Origin: Flavobacteriales bacterium
Lineage (GTDB): Bacteria; Bacteroidota; Bacteroidia; Flavobacteriales_F; PHOS-HE28
Assembly: GCA_016721005.1 (NCBI GenBank)
Contig: JADKJM010000008.1
Span: 251,510 to 315,509, forward strand
Length of the DNA: 64,000 nucleotides
Direction: 5' to 3'
Both the position numbers and the translations under genes were made by a program. Below the pieces are notes generated by a model. The model was not told where the DNA came from. It did not search any database and saw only the letters and a program-made list of their open reading frames with translations. Below are positions 27,068 to 34,484 of this stretch, piece after piece (the stretch's first letter is position 1; each line of letters starts with the position of its first letter).

Positions 27068-27816
27068 ATTCACCCACTACGTCAACCGACACCCAGCTTC
27101 GCCCAGAGCATGAGCCGGGAGAATTGGATCTGATCGGTTGCTACCACGCACTTACAGAAATTGTCAAGCTCTACCTTCAGCATGGGTCGGAATGGCATTT
27201 GACCAGCGAGATAGAGGTCGATACGTACATGAGGAAGATGCTGGGCATTGACCATAAGCAGGCTAAGAAGGTCAGAGCCGCTATCGATCAGGTTGAGGAT
27301 GCCAGTGATGCAATACGAGAAGTGATATTGCATGGGCTGCATGTGAATCGGCAGAATAGCTATCATGGTGAGGCCTACTTGCGACTGTATGGAGTACTCA
27401 ATGCGGCCTACCTGATCACCGGAGCCATAAGGATACTGTCGAACCAGTTGATGTCCCATAAGCAAGGAGCCTTTGGTGAACGCCTGCGCGGGGAGCCACT
27501 TTATGAACTCCGCAATAGGATTGGAGCGCATTCAATGGATTTCGGCAAGAATGAAGATGTGTACCATAGGATGGTTCAAAGGGATATGTTCCGATGGGAT
27601 GGGAAGCGATCGTTCACAAGCAGCGATAGAGGGTATCAAGAAATTGACATCATGGCTGACATTCGGGCCTTCGAACGCACCAGCCTTTCAATACTTTTGG
27701 AACTAACCGAAGGGAAAGCGTGTCGTGTAATCAAGCGGAAGTCCGAGCACTTTGCTTGGATGAACGAACGGCTGGATTTTGTTCGCGATAGAATTACTTC
27801 GTCGGACAGCCTATGA
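27058..27816 (+). CDS. Predicted HEPN-domain protein, candidate effector of the cyclase
   Basis: 252 residues, mostly helical, no signal or membrane segment. Residues ~105-165 (HGEAYLRLYGVLNAAYLITGAIRILSNQL ... YELRNRIGAHSM, in two pieces) place a conserved-looking R-N-x4-H, Arg152 to His158, after a pair of long helices. Rx4-6H with Asn or another polar residue after Arg is the catalytic signature of HEPN ribonucleases found in Csm6, RnlA, AbiF-like and similar defence proteins. No known second-messenger-binding domain is obvious, so the N-terminal ~100 residues would be the candidate sensor. It overlaps the cyclase upstream and the next small gene downstream (ATGA), so the three are translated together. 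The assignment to HEPN is by motif and helical context only. Confidence 0.55.
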   Translation: MDLNSPTTSTDTQLRPEHEPGELDLIGCYHALTEIVKLYLQHGSEWHLTSEIEVDTYMRKMLGIDHKQAKKVRAAIDQVEDASDAIREVILHGLHVNRQNSYHGEAYLRLYGVLNAAYLITGAIRILSNQLMSHKQGAFGERLRGEPLYELRNRIGAHSMDFGKNEDVYHRMVQRDMFRWDGKRSFTSSDRGYQEIDIMADIRAFERTSLSILLELTEGKACRVIKRKSEHFAWMNERLDFVRDRITSSDSL

Positions 27817-28118
27817 AAGCCTCCTCACCGTGGGAACTCCCTACCGAAGTCATTCATCTCAAAACCAAGCACGTGGTGGGCCGAGTGTGCCGGGATGGTC
27901 TCTTCGTTGCTTACGAGCGCTTGGGAGAAGCATATTATGACCTGGACCAGCATGGCACCGTGATGGAGACCAGTCATGGCTTGCATTTGCGATTGAGCAG
28001 CGAATCATCGGCAGGTGGAATTTCCAGACCATTGCAGGGTGTCGGCCGATCGTCACCCCTTGCCCCGCCTCCGCCGGGTCTGCCGTGCTTTGGCGGCGAC
28101 CCTGCGACCAAGGGTTGA
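27813..28118 (+). CDS. Small unidentified protein coupled to the HEPN-like gene
   Basis: 101 residues as read. The start overlaps the upstream stop (ATGA). The first ~65 residues (MKASSPWELPTEVIHLKTKH ... AYYDLDQHGTVMETSHGLHL) look like ordinary coding sequence; after that the frame is proline- and glycine-rich and runs into intergenic repeat-like DNA. The original stop may therefore have been lost, or the tail is simply unconserved. I do not recognise the family. The tight overlap suggests a third component, perhaps a regulator or antidote, of the cyclase/HEPN module. Confidence 0.4.
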   Translation: MKASSPWELPTEVIHLKTKHVVGRVCRDGLFVAYERLGEAYYDLDQHGTVMETSHGLHLRLSSESSAGGISRPLQGVGRSSPLAPPPPGLPCFGGDPATKG

Positions 28119-28291
28119 ACTTCACCCTCGTCATCCCCCTCCTTTCCCGATCTTGCACGGCCGCGCCCGTCAGTTACCCCCATGGGATCCAACTCGTCGG
28201 CGATCCCTGCTCGATCTCGTTCTCGCTGACGGGACTGCGGCGTCCGCCGCAGTGACGTCGCCTCCGCGGTCGTCATCGTGATCGGTGGCCG

Positions 28292-28355
28292 CACCCCCCA
28301 ACGTAGCCGTCACTGCGGCGCGTCATCCCGGTCTCGAACCGGGCCGCAGTCCCGT
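28292..28355 (+). repeat. Dispersed intergenic repeat, copy 1
   Basis: The stretch containing CGTAGCCGTCACTGCGG and CGTCATCCCGG recurs in inverted orientation at 62271-62319 with only small differences. It ends in a hairpin-forming ccgg-rich part. Both copies lie next to repeat-rich, gene-poor DNA. Confidence 0.65.
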
Positions 28356-28367
28356 TACCTTGACCTC

Positions 28368-28664
28368 GTGAAATTCTACTGGGTCTATTTCATGGCCAAC
28401 GCCCGCAACACCACACTGTACGTGGGCGTCACGAACGACATTGAACGGCGGGTAAAAGAACACAAGGAGCATGTGGACCCGCGTTCATTCACCGCGCGGT
28501 ACAACGCGGAGAAGCTGGTGTAGTACGAGGCGCACGACAGCATCATTGCCGCGATCGCGCGCGAAAAACAATTGAAGGACTGGAAGCGCGCTTGGAAGGG
28601 CGAATTGATCACGAAGGAGCACCCGGAGTGGAAGGACCTGGCGGCAGAGGGGAATTCCGGGTGA
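28368..28664 (+). pseudogene. GIY-YIG nuclease-like gene broken by an in-frame TAG
   Basis: The frame starts with GTG (VKFYWVYFMANARNTTLYVG) and shows the GIY-YIG family features W-V-Y ... LYVGVTNDIERRVKEHK. It stops at TAG (28521-28523) after AEKLV and continues in the same frame as YEAHDSIIAAIAREKQLKDW ... HPEWKDLA to a normal TGA. Intact relatives of about 90-100 residues read KLVYYE across this point, so a Tyr codon has become TAG. Such small UvrC-N-terminal-like proteins are common and of uncertain function. Whether the stop is real or a base-call error cannot be decided here. Confidence 0.75.
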
Positions 28665-28855
28665 GGCTTACGGGATCGCGGCGCGAGCAGCCACCCCAAA
28701 CCTCCGCAGTTGCTCTCGCTCCGTGTGTGACCTTTGCGCATGGAAAAAGAGCGGACCCTGTGGCTCGATTCGATGAGCGAAAACAAGTTCAACACGGCAC
28801 TCTTTCTTTCCTTCCAAGGTAAACGAATACGATGTCCGGGACATCGACGACGTGA
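28665..28855. other. Short gap with a possible gene scrap
   Basis: An ATG at 28740 opens MEKERTLWLDSMSENKFN, and after a one-base shift near 28820 the text VNEYDVRDIDDVIRAG can be read, as if a small gene had been shortened and shifted. Support is too weak to call a gene. Confidence 0.2.
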
Positions 28856-30190
28856 TCAGAGCAGGTCGTTCGCCAGATTGGCCAGCGGGCTGCGCTCGCC
28901 TTTCTCCAAGGTGATGTGCGCGAAGAGCGGATCGCCCTTGGCCTTGTCGATGAGGTAGCTGAGGCCGTTGCTCTCGCTATCCAGGTAGGGCGTATCGATC
29001 TGGTGGATGTCGCCGGTGAAGACGATCTTGGTTCCTTCCCCCGCGCGGCTGATCACGGTCTTCACTTCCAGCGGCGTGAGGTTCTGCGCTTCGTCCACGA
29101 TGAAGAAGATATTGCTCAGGCTGCGACCGCGGATGTAGGCCAGCGGGGCGATGGAGATCTTGTCGTTCTCCAGCATCTCATCGATGCGCTTGGGTGTGTT
29201 GTCGTGCTTGTCGAAACCGCCCTTGATCAGCTTAAGGTTGTCCCAGATCGGTTGCATGTACGGGTCCAGCTTGCTCTGGATATCACCGGGCAGATAGCCG
29301 ATGTCCTTGTTGCTCAGCGGCACCACCGGCCGTGTGACGTAGATCTGGCGGTATTCGCGGCGTTGCTCCAAGGCGCACGCGAGTGCGAGCAGCGTCTTGC
29401 CGGTTCCTGCGGAGCCCTGCATGGTCACGAGCTTGATCTCCGGATCGAGCAGTGCGCTCATCGCCAACGCTTGTTCCGCGTTCTTCGGACCGATGCCGAA
29501 CACGTGCTTCTTCTCCACGCGGTCCACGGAACCGCTGCGCGGATCGAACTTGGCGAGGATGCTCTTCTTCTTGTGCTTGAGGATGTAGAAGTGGTTGCCC
29601 TTGGGCATTTCGAGGCCGAGTTCCGCCACGGGCATGCTGCCGCGCTCGAAGAGGGCATCGATGTTCTCCTCCTTGAAATCCTCCACCACGGTGCGACCGG
29701 TGTACAAGGTCTCGTACACGTTGCGCACCTTGCCGGTGAGGTAATCCTCACTGGCAATGTTGAGGCTCTTCGCTTTGAGCCTGAGCGCGATATCCTTCGT
29801 CACCAGCACCACTTTCCGATCCGGGTTCTGCCGCTGGATGGTAAGCGTGGCGTTGAGGATCTGGTGATCCACCTTGCCGTCCTGGAACACCTTGGTGGCA
29901 TCCACGCCGTTGAGGTCGTGCTTGGCCACCACCTTGAACTTGCCATGCGTGGCGCCGTTCAGCGGGATCCAGTCCGTGAGCACATCACGGTCGGCTATTT
30001 CATCGAGGTGCCGGATGAATTCCCGCGCCTCGTAGTTGATCGTATCGTTCCCCTTTTTGAAGGTGTCGAGTTCTTCGAGTACTTGTATCGGTATGGCCAC
30101 ATCATGCTCCTCGAAGCTGGTGATGGCCGAGTGGTCGTACAGGATCACGGAGGTGTCGAGTACGAAGATCTTCCGGTCTTTCTTCTTCAT
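28856..30190 (-). CDS. PhoH family ATPase with N-terminal PIN domain (PhoH2 type)
   Basis: 444 residues starting MKKKDRKIFVLDTSVILYDH. The PIN domain (1-~150) shows the acidic residues of LDTSV, EELDTF and a late VTKD. The PhoH ATPase domain follows (about 230-440) with Walker A GSAGTGKTLLALA and the FFIVDEAQNLTPLEV Walker B region, then GEGTKIVFTGDIHQIDTPYLD. PhoH2 proteins are described as RNA helicase/RNase-like enzymes, so an RNA-processing role in the cytosol is expected. A -7 element TACTTTTG is present 23 nt before the ATG. Neighbours are unrelated. Confidence 0.9.
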   Translation of the reverse strand: MKKKDRKIFVLDTSVILYDHSAITSFEEHDVAIPIQVLEELDTFKKGNDTINYEAREFIRHLDEIADRDVLTDWIPLNGATHGKFKVVAKHDLNGVDATKVFQDGKVDHQILNATLTIQRQNPDRKVVLVTKDIALRLKAKSLNIASEDYLTGKVRNVYETLYTGRTVVEDFKEENIDALFERGSMPVAELGLEMPKGNHFYILKHKKKSILAKFDPRSGSVDRVEKKHVFGIGPKNAEQALAMSALLDPEIKLVTMQGSAGTGKTLLALACALEQRREYRQIYVTRPVVPLSNKDIGYLPGDIQSKLDPYMQPIWDNLKLIKGGFDKHDNTPKRIDEMLENDKISIAPLAYIRGRSLSNIFFIVDEAQNLTPLEVKTVISRAGEGTKIVFTGDIHQIDTPYLDSESNGLSYLIDKAKGDPLFAHITLEKGERSPLANLANDLL

Positions 30191-30212
30191 TCTCTCAATG
30201 AACGGTGTGATC

Positions 30213-30220
30213 CAAAAGTA
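30213..30220 (-). promoter_or_regulatory. -7 element TACTTTTG upstream of the PIN-PhoH gene
   Basis: It is an exact match to TAnnTTTG on the minus strand, 23 nt before the start codon. No -33 TTG at the usual distance was seen. Confidence 0.5.
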
Positions 30221-30675
30221 TCGGGGTGCAATACGGAGCGTGGGTGCGTGCGATCGCACTTATCCACGATCGATCGTTGCGTAGCAGGAAGAAATGGAGC
30301 GATGGAAGGGGCATGAAAACAGAGCGGGGAACACCGTGTAGGTGCCCCCCGCTCCCATCCGATGTCGGCCGTGGCCTTGATCGCATGCCCTTGTCCTGTT
30401 TCCCTTACGCCTCACATCCTCTTGCGATGATGCTCGCGCTCTGTTCGGCGGTTCGATGTCTGTCTGGCAAACACCTTTCGTTCCGCGCGTGTGACCTCTT
30501 ACCAGGTTCGATGTTGCCGAAGCCCCATCGCACGCTTCCCGAATTCACCCCCGATACGTTGATCCGCCGGATGGCGGATCGGGATCCAAAGAACGTTGGT
30601 GACACGAACGTAGTCCCACCTGTTCCCGGAGGAAGAATTACAGCCCTTCAGCTTATCCACAACTTCTGCACAGGC
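30221..30675. other. Gene-free stretch with a hairpin and two DnaA-box-like sites
   Basis: No coding frame is convincing. Three items can be seen: the hairpin at 30322-30354; TTATCCACAA at 30653-30662 and TTATCCACGA at 30260-30269, which resemble DnaA boxes; and a perfect 8-bp inverted repeat (gatccgcc ggat ggcggatc) near 30560. The stretch is not A/T-rich, so an origin is not claimed. Confidence 0.4.
30322..30354 (-). terminator. Hairpin with nested stem
   Basis: An 8-bp stem (gagcgggg with ccccgctc) encloses cacc/ggtg. On the minus strand it is followed by ctgttttcat, so it could terminate transcripts that come from the T9SS protein gene about 320 nt upstream. Confidence 0.5.
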
Positions 30676-32631
30676 CTAGCGATGCAGGAACCTAAGCGCC
30701 GCTGCTTGGCCCGTGGGACGTAGCAAGTAGATGCCGCTCGATGCGTTGATCGGTACGCGGATCACACCTGCCTCGAACGGTCCATCGTAGGTGCGCAGCA
30801 CACGGCCATGCACATCAAGCAATTCGAGGTTCTGGGCGATGCGTTGATCGATCCGCAACAGGTGGTCCTCCCCTTCCTGTCCGAGCCAATGCACGCCGTT
30901 CATCGAACCCTCTACATCACCAATCCCTTGGCACGGATCGATCACCACCGCCACGAAGGCTTGTGCATTCGCACATGGTGCAACGCCAAGCACCGTGTAG
31001 GTGTATAATCCGGCAGGACCGACGGCAGGGTCCACGATCCCGCTGGAAGGACCACCTGGGCCTGTCCACGAACCATTGATCTGCGCGTTGCCGAGCAAGG
31101 GTAAGAGCGCGAAGGGTGCTGCGTTCTGGCAGACCGTTACCGTGGTACTCGTGCCTGCTTGTGGCGCCGCATTCACGGTGAAGGTGAAGTTAGCTGTGTC
31201 GTTGACGCAGGGCGCACTTCCGTACACCACATACACCAGGTCATACACGCCCGGTGTGTTCAGGAACGATCCGTTGGTTCCTTGGCCGTTGTAAAAGAAG
31301 ATCCCGGTGAGGTCGCCGCCGTTCACATAGCTGAACAAGGAAACAGCCGCACCTGTGGAACAAAGCGATGCCGAAACATCGTTCCCGGCTGATGCGGGAT
31401 CCTGTAGGGTGATGGTGAGCGTGGCCGCGTCCTGCGGGCAACCACCGGGACAGTTGGTGGTGTAGGTATAGGCACCGGCATTGTCGGCACTGGTGTTCAT
31501 TACACCACTGAATGCTCCGCCACCCGGTGCAGTCCAAGTGCCGCACGCTGAAGCACCGGGGAGGAAGATGATCAGATCGTACAGCCCGGAGTTCTTGCAC
31601 AAGGTGATCGCATCATCCGGACCCGCGTACGGTGCGCTGTTGATGCTGAGGTCCGATGCGTTCACACTTCCGGTGGTCGATGGCATGTTGCTGACCACGC
31701 GGATGCGATACCCCGTACCCACCGGCGTGAGTGCAGGAATGGTGCAGCTGATGGAACCACTGACCGTGGAGGCCAATGTGCCGATGACGACCGGTGCGGC
31801 AAAGCTTCCGGATGCATCGCTCAATTCTGCGGAGAAGATGTTCCCGCCGGTGTACGCGCCGACCGCGGTGTATGGAACGGAAAGCTGTGCGCCTTGGCAA
31901 TAGGTTGTGGAAGCAATGGTTCCCGTGGTGATGCTGTTGGGCACCGCCGTCGCCGAGGTGATGCGGATATCATCCACGGAGAAGGCAGGGTCCTGTGCGC
32001 TCGTGGTGGTGCCGTTGAAAAAGCGGAAGCCGAAACGCAAGGTGGCCTGGTTGGAGAAGGCCGGGAGCGTGATGCTCTGCTGCACCCAATTGCCTTGGTT
32101 GCGGTACTGGCTGATGGGTGTGGTGAGCTGCGTCCAGGACGTACCGCTGTTCGTGCTGTAGTACACTTCGCCGTAGTTGGCCGTTCCACCGGAACAAAGC
32201 CACCAGAAGGAAAGGGTGATGTCTTCCGGCCCGGTGGCCACATCGGTGGACATCCGTGCGAAGTGGCTCGCGGCGTTCGCGCACAAGCCATCGGCCGCAA
32301 GGAAGCAGCTATTCAGGATGCCGCTGTTCTGCGCGGCCACACTGGTGATGTGCATGTAGTTCCCGTTCGGGCTGGTAACACCACCGGGCTGCGCCGGTGT
32401 GTTGGGCACACTGAATGGAAAAGGAAAGCCGATGCAGACCACGGTCCCACCGCCACCGGTGTAGGCATTGTTGATCAGCCAGGTGTTGTCCGGTGAATTG
32501 CTCACGCCACCCTGGTCGGTCGTGTTCAAGGTGATGGTCGGTGAGCTTTCGAAGGTCTCTAGGAACAAGGTGGTCTGGGCGTGGATCGAAGCAAAGAGGC
32601 CGAGGGAGATGAGGAGTAAAGGTGCGCGCAT
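30676..32631 (-). CDS. Secreted multidomain protein with T9SS sorting domain
   Basis: 651 residues with signal peptide MRAPLLLISLGLFASIHAQ. Residues ~20-230 form a MAM/jelly-roll-like domain (TLFLETFESSPTITLN ... EDITLSFWWLCSGG ... DPAFSVDDIRI). Several Ig-like/PKD-like repeats of ~85 residues follow, each ending in a Cys-rich motif (APYAGPDDAITLCKNSG; DVSASLCSTGAAV; STTVTVCQNAAPF). The C-terminus (NLELLDVHGRVLRTYDG ... SGIYLLRPTGQAAALRFLHR) is a T9SS type A sorting domain. Proteins of this build are cell-surface or secreted, often adhesive; no enzyme domain is visible. It ends near a possible DnaA-box-bearing gap. Confidence 0.85.
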   Translation of the reverse strand: MRAPLLLISLGLFASIHAQTTLFLETFESSPTITLNTTDQGGVSNSPDNTWLINNAYTGGGGTVVCIGFPFPFSVPNTPAQPGGVTSPNGNYMHITSVAAQNSGILNSCFLAADGLCANAASHFARMSTDVATGPEDITLSFWWLCSGGTANYGEVYYSTNSGTSWTQLTTPISQYRNQGNWVQQSITLPAFSNQATLRFGFRFFNGTTTSAQDPAFSVDDIRITSATAVPNSITTGTIASTTYCQGAQLSVPYTAVGAYTGGNIFSAELSDASGSFAAPVVIGTLASTVSGSISCTIPALTPVGTGYRIRVVSNMPSTTGSVNASDLSINSAPYAGPDDAITLCKNSGLYDLIIFLPGASACGTWTAPGGGAFSGVMNTSADNAGAYTYTTNCPGGCPQDAATLTITLQDPASAGNDVSASLCSTGAAVSLFSYVNGGDLTGIFFYNGQGTNGSFLNTPGVYDLVYVVYGSAPCVNDTANFTFTVNAAPQAGTSTTVTVCQNAAPFALLPLLGNAQINGSWTGPGGPSSGIVDPAVGPAGLYTYTVLGVAPCANAQAFVAVVIDPCQGIGDVEGSMNGVHWLGQEGEDHLLRIDQRIAQNLELLDVHGRVLRTYDGPFEAGVIRVPINASSGIYLLRPTGQAAALRFLHR

Positions 32632-32712
32632 GAGCGGTCCGGATTTGGTCCGCGCAAGATAGAGGGAAGGACGCTTCCCACACCGCGCACACGGCGGAGT
32701 TCCCGGAAAGAA

Positions 32713-32747
32713 CGAAGCCCCTGGAGAATGGCTCCACAGGGGCTTCG
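32713..32747 (-). terminator. Intrinsic terminator-like hairpin behind the sugar dehydrogenase gene
   Basis: An 11-bp stem (cgaagcccctg with caggggcttcg) has an inner gag/ctc pair. It follows the stop of the 32763 gene by 15 nt on the minus strand. The T-run is weak. Confidence 0.6.
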
Positions 32748-32762
32748 GGCAAGAGGTTCCGA

Positions 32763-34379
32763 TCAGCGCGCGATCGACACCGAACGTTGGAGGATCGCAG
32801 AACCATCCACGCGCGTTGCACGCAGGATATAGACGCCTTCCACAACACCTTCCAGACCAATGCTGAACGTGGAGGAGTTGCCCACACGTTTCTCGATCAC
32901 GACCCTTCCACTTGCATCGATCAGTCGCGTCACCGCACCGGCAGGCAACGCACCATCGATCCAGATGCGGTCATCCGCAGGTATCGGTCGGACCACGTAG
33001 GAAACGCCTTCGACCTCCTCCACGCCGACCGGTGAGTTCCAAAGTGTATCCGAGAACAACTGGCAACCCGCGTTCACCGTGGCCAATACGTAGTAGTTGC
33101 CCTCCACGGTCGGGGTGATGGCTTGGGCGGTCTCTCCGGATACGACCGTGCCGGATCGGTACCACTGGTAGGCAGTGGCTGATGTGCTCGTGATCACACC
33201 GGCGTTCGCGCTGATGGTCGGCCGTTGCGCGGTACACACCTCCTTGATCTTGTACAAGCGGCCATTGCTGTTGTTGCCCGCGTACATCTCAAGCGAACTG
33301 TTCTCCCCGATACAGGAGAACCCAAAGCCACCATTACCCAGCACTTGCGTGCGCACCCACGCGCCGAGGTCGTTCCGCTCCAGGGTATAGAACTGCCCAC
33401 CGCAATAGTCCGTGTAGATGTACCTGCCCTCGACGCGCCAGTAGGTGGGTCCGCGATACACCCGCCCCCCGATCACGGAGCACCAATTCTGTTGGCTCTG
33501 CGGATGTGCTGCCACGGGTGCCACATAGGATGCTGCGGGCAGGCAACCAGCGGTGTTGTATGCGTTGTTCGCCTCGTAACACCGCCAGCCGAAATTCGGT
33601 CCGGTCAAGTCGCCCGCCGGCCAGAAGTCCACTTCTTCCACGGCGTCCTGTCCGACATCGCCGATCCACAGGTCGCCGGTCACGGCATCGAAACTCCAGC
33701 GCCACGGATTGCGCAAGCCGTTGGCGAAGATCTCCGGAAGCGTGTCCGTAGCGGTCGCGAAGGGATTGTCCGGCGGAACGCTCCAACCGGTCGGTCCGCT
33801 CACATCGATGCGGATCAACTTGCCCAAAGCGATGTTCATGTTCTGCGCGTTGTTATTCGGGTCGCCCGCGCTACCCCCATCACCGAAGCCCACATACAGG
33901 TACCCGTCGGGACCGAAGGCCAGATCGCCCCCATTGTGGTTCCAAAAGGGCTGCGCACGGGTGTACAGGATCTGTTCACTGTTCGGGTCGGCGACATTCG
34001 GGTCCGCCGTCACCGAGAATCGTGAGATACGTGTGGTGCCGCTCCCGCTTCCGGTCACGTAGTCCACGTAGAAGAAGCCGTTCGTGACGTAATCGGGGTC
34101 GAACGTGAGACCGAGCAGGCCCTGTTCATTCTCCGTGCTCTGCACGCGGTCGGTGATGTCCAGGAACGGCGTGGGCAACACGGTGTTGCTCGCATCCATG
34201 ATCTTGATCACCCCGGCCTGTAGCGTCAGGAAGAGCCGATCATCACCACAATGGCTGATGTCACAAATGCGCGTGAGGCCGGTAGCGATCTGCTCCAGTT
34301 GAAGCGTAACAGCGGTTTCCTGCGCTCGTACGATCCCGACGAGCAGGAGCGCGAAAAGCAGGGATGGTCTTCGTAGCAT
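32763..34379 (-). CDS. PQQ-dependent sugar (glucose/sorbosone) dehydrogenase-type protein with T9SS sorting domain
   Basis: 538 residues with signal peptide MLRRPSLLFALLLVGIVRAQ. Residues ~25-370 form the six-bladed glucose/sorbosone dehydrogenase propeller: LGLTFDPDYVTNGFFYVDYV, HNGGDLAFGPDGYLYVGFGDGG, GKLIRIDV, NGLRNPWRWSFD and DLWIGDVGQDAVEEVD are its typical motifs. A PKD/Ig-like piece and a T9SS type A sorting domain (YVVRPIPADDRIWIDGAL ... EGVYILRATR) follow. Soluble members oxidise aldoses with PQQ, but many Bacteroidota relatives have unknown substrates, so activity is only probable. A -7 element TAGTTTTG lies 20 nt before the start. Confidence 0.85.
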   Translation of the reverse strand: MLRRPSLLFALLLVGIVRAQETAVTLQLEQIATGLTRICDISHCGDDRLFLTLQAGVIKIMDASNTVLPTPFLDITDRVQSTENEQGLLGLTFDPDYVTNGFFYVDYVTGSGSGTTRISRFSVTADPNVADPNSEQILYTRAQPFWNHNGGDLAFGPDGYLYVGFGDGGSAGDPNNNAQNMNIALGKLIRIDVSGPTGWSVPPDNPFATATDTLPEIFANGLRNPWRWSFDAVTGDLWIGDVGQDAVEEVDFWPAGDLTGPNFGWRCYEANNAYNTAGCLPAASYVAPVAAHPQSQQNWCSVIGGRVYRGPTYWRVEGRYIYTDYCGGQFYTLERNDLGAWVRTQVLGNGGFGFSCIGENSSLEMYAGNNSNGRLYKIKEVCTAQRPTISANAGVITSTSATAYQWYRSGTVVSGETAQAITPTVEGNYYVLATVNAGCQLFSDTLWNSPVGVEEVEGVSYVVRPIPADDRIWIDGALPAGAVTRLIDASGRVVIEKRVGNSSTFSIGLEGVVEGVYILRATRVDGSAILQRSVSIAR

Positions 34380-34398
34380 GGTTCCAAAAGGGTTTGTC

Positions 34399-34406
34399 CA
34401 AAACTA
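34399..34406 (-). promoter_or_regulatory. -7 element TAGTTTTG before the sugar dehydrogenase gene
   Basis: It matches TAnnTTTG exactly on the minus strand, ending 20 nt before the ATG, in the divergent region shared with prfC. Confidence 0.45.
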
Positions 34407-34449
34407 GGCGTCCATGCACCTCGGTCCTGAACCGCGTTCGACCAAGACC

Positions 34450-34457
34450 TATTTTCG
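34450..34457 (+). promoter_or_regulatory. -7 element TATTTTCG before prfC
   Basis: TATTTTCG is one base from TAnnTTTG and ends 28 nt before the prfC ATG. The same octamer stands before the 36203 gene. Confidence 0.45.
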
Positions 34458-34484
34458 CCGCCCCGTTGTGGGAATTGCGCCGAT

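Noticed and set aside
28916..30316. 466-codon plus-strand frame opposite the PIN-PhoH gene
   Set aside because: Antisense shadow; no start context and no family features, while the PhoH motifs on the other strand are complete.
30230..30675. Replication origin suggested by TTATCCACAA
   Set aside because: Only two box-like sites, no A/T-rich stretch and no dnaA nearby, so kept only as a low-interest observation.
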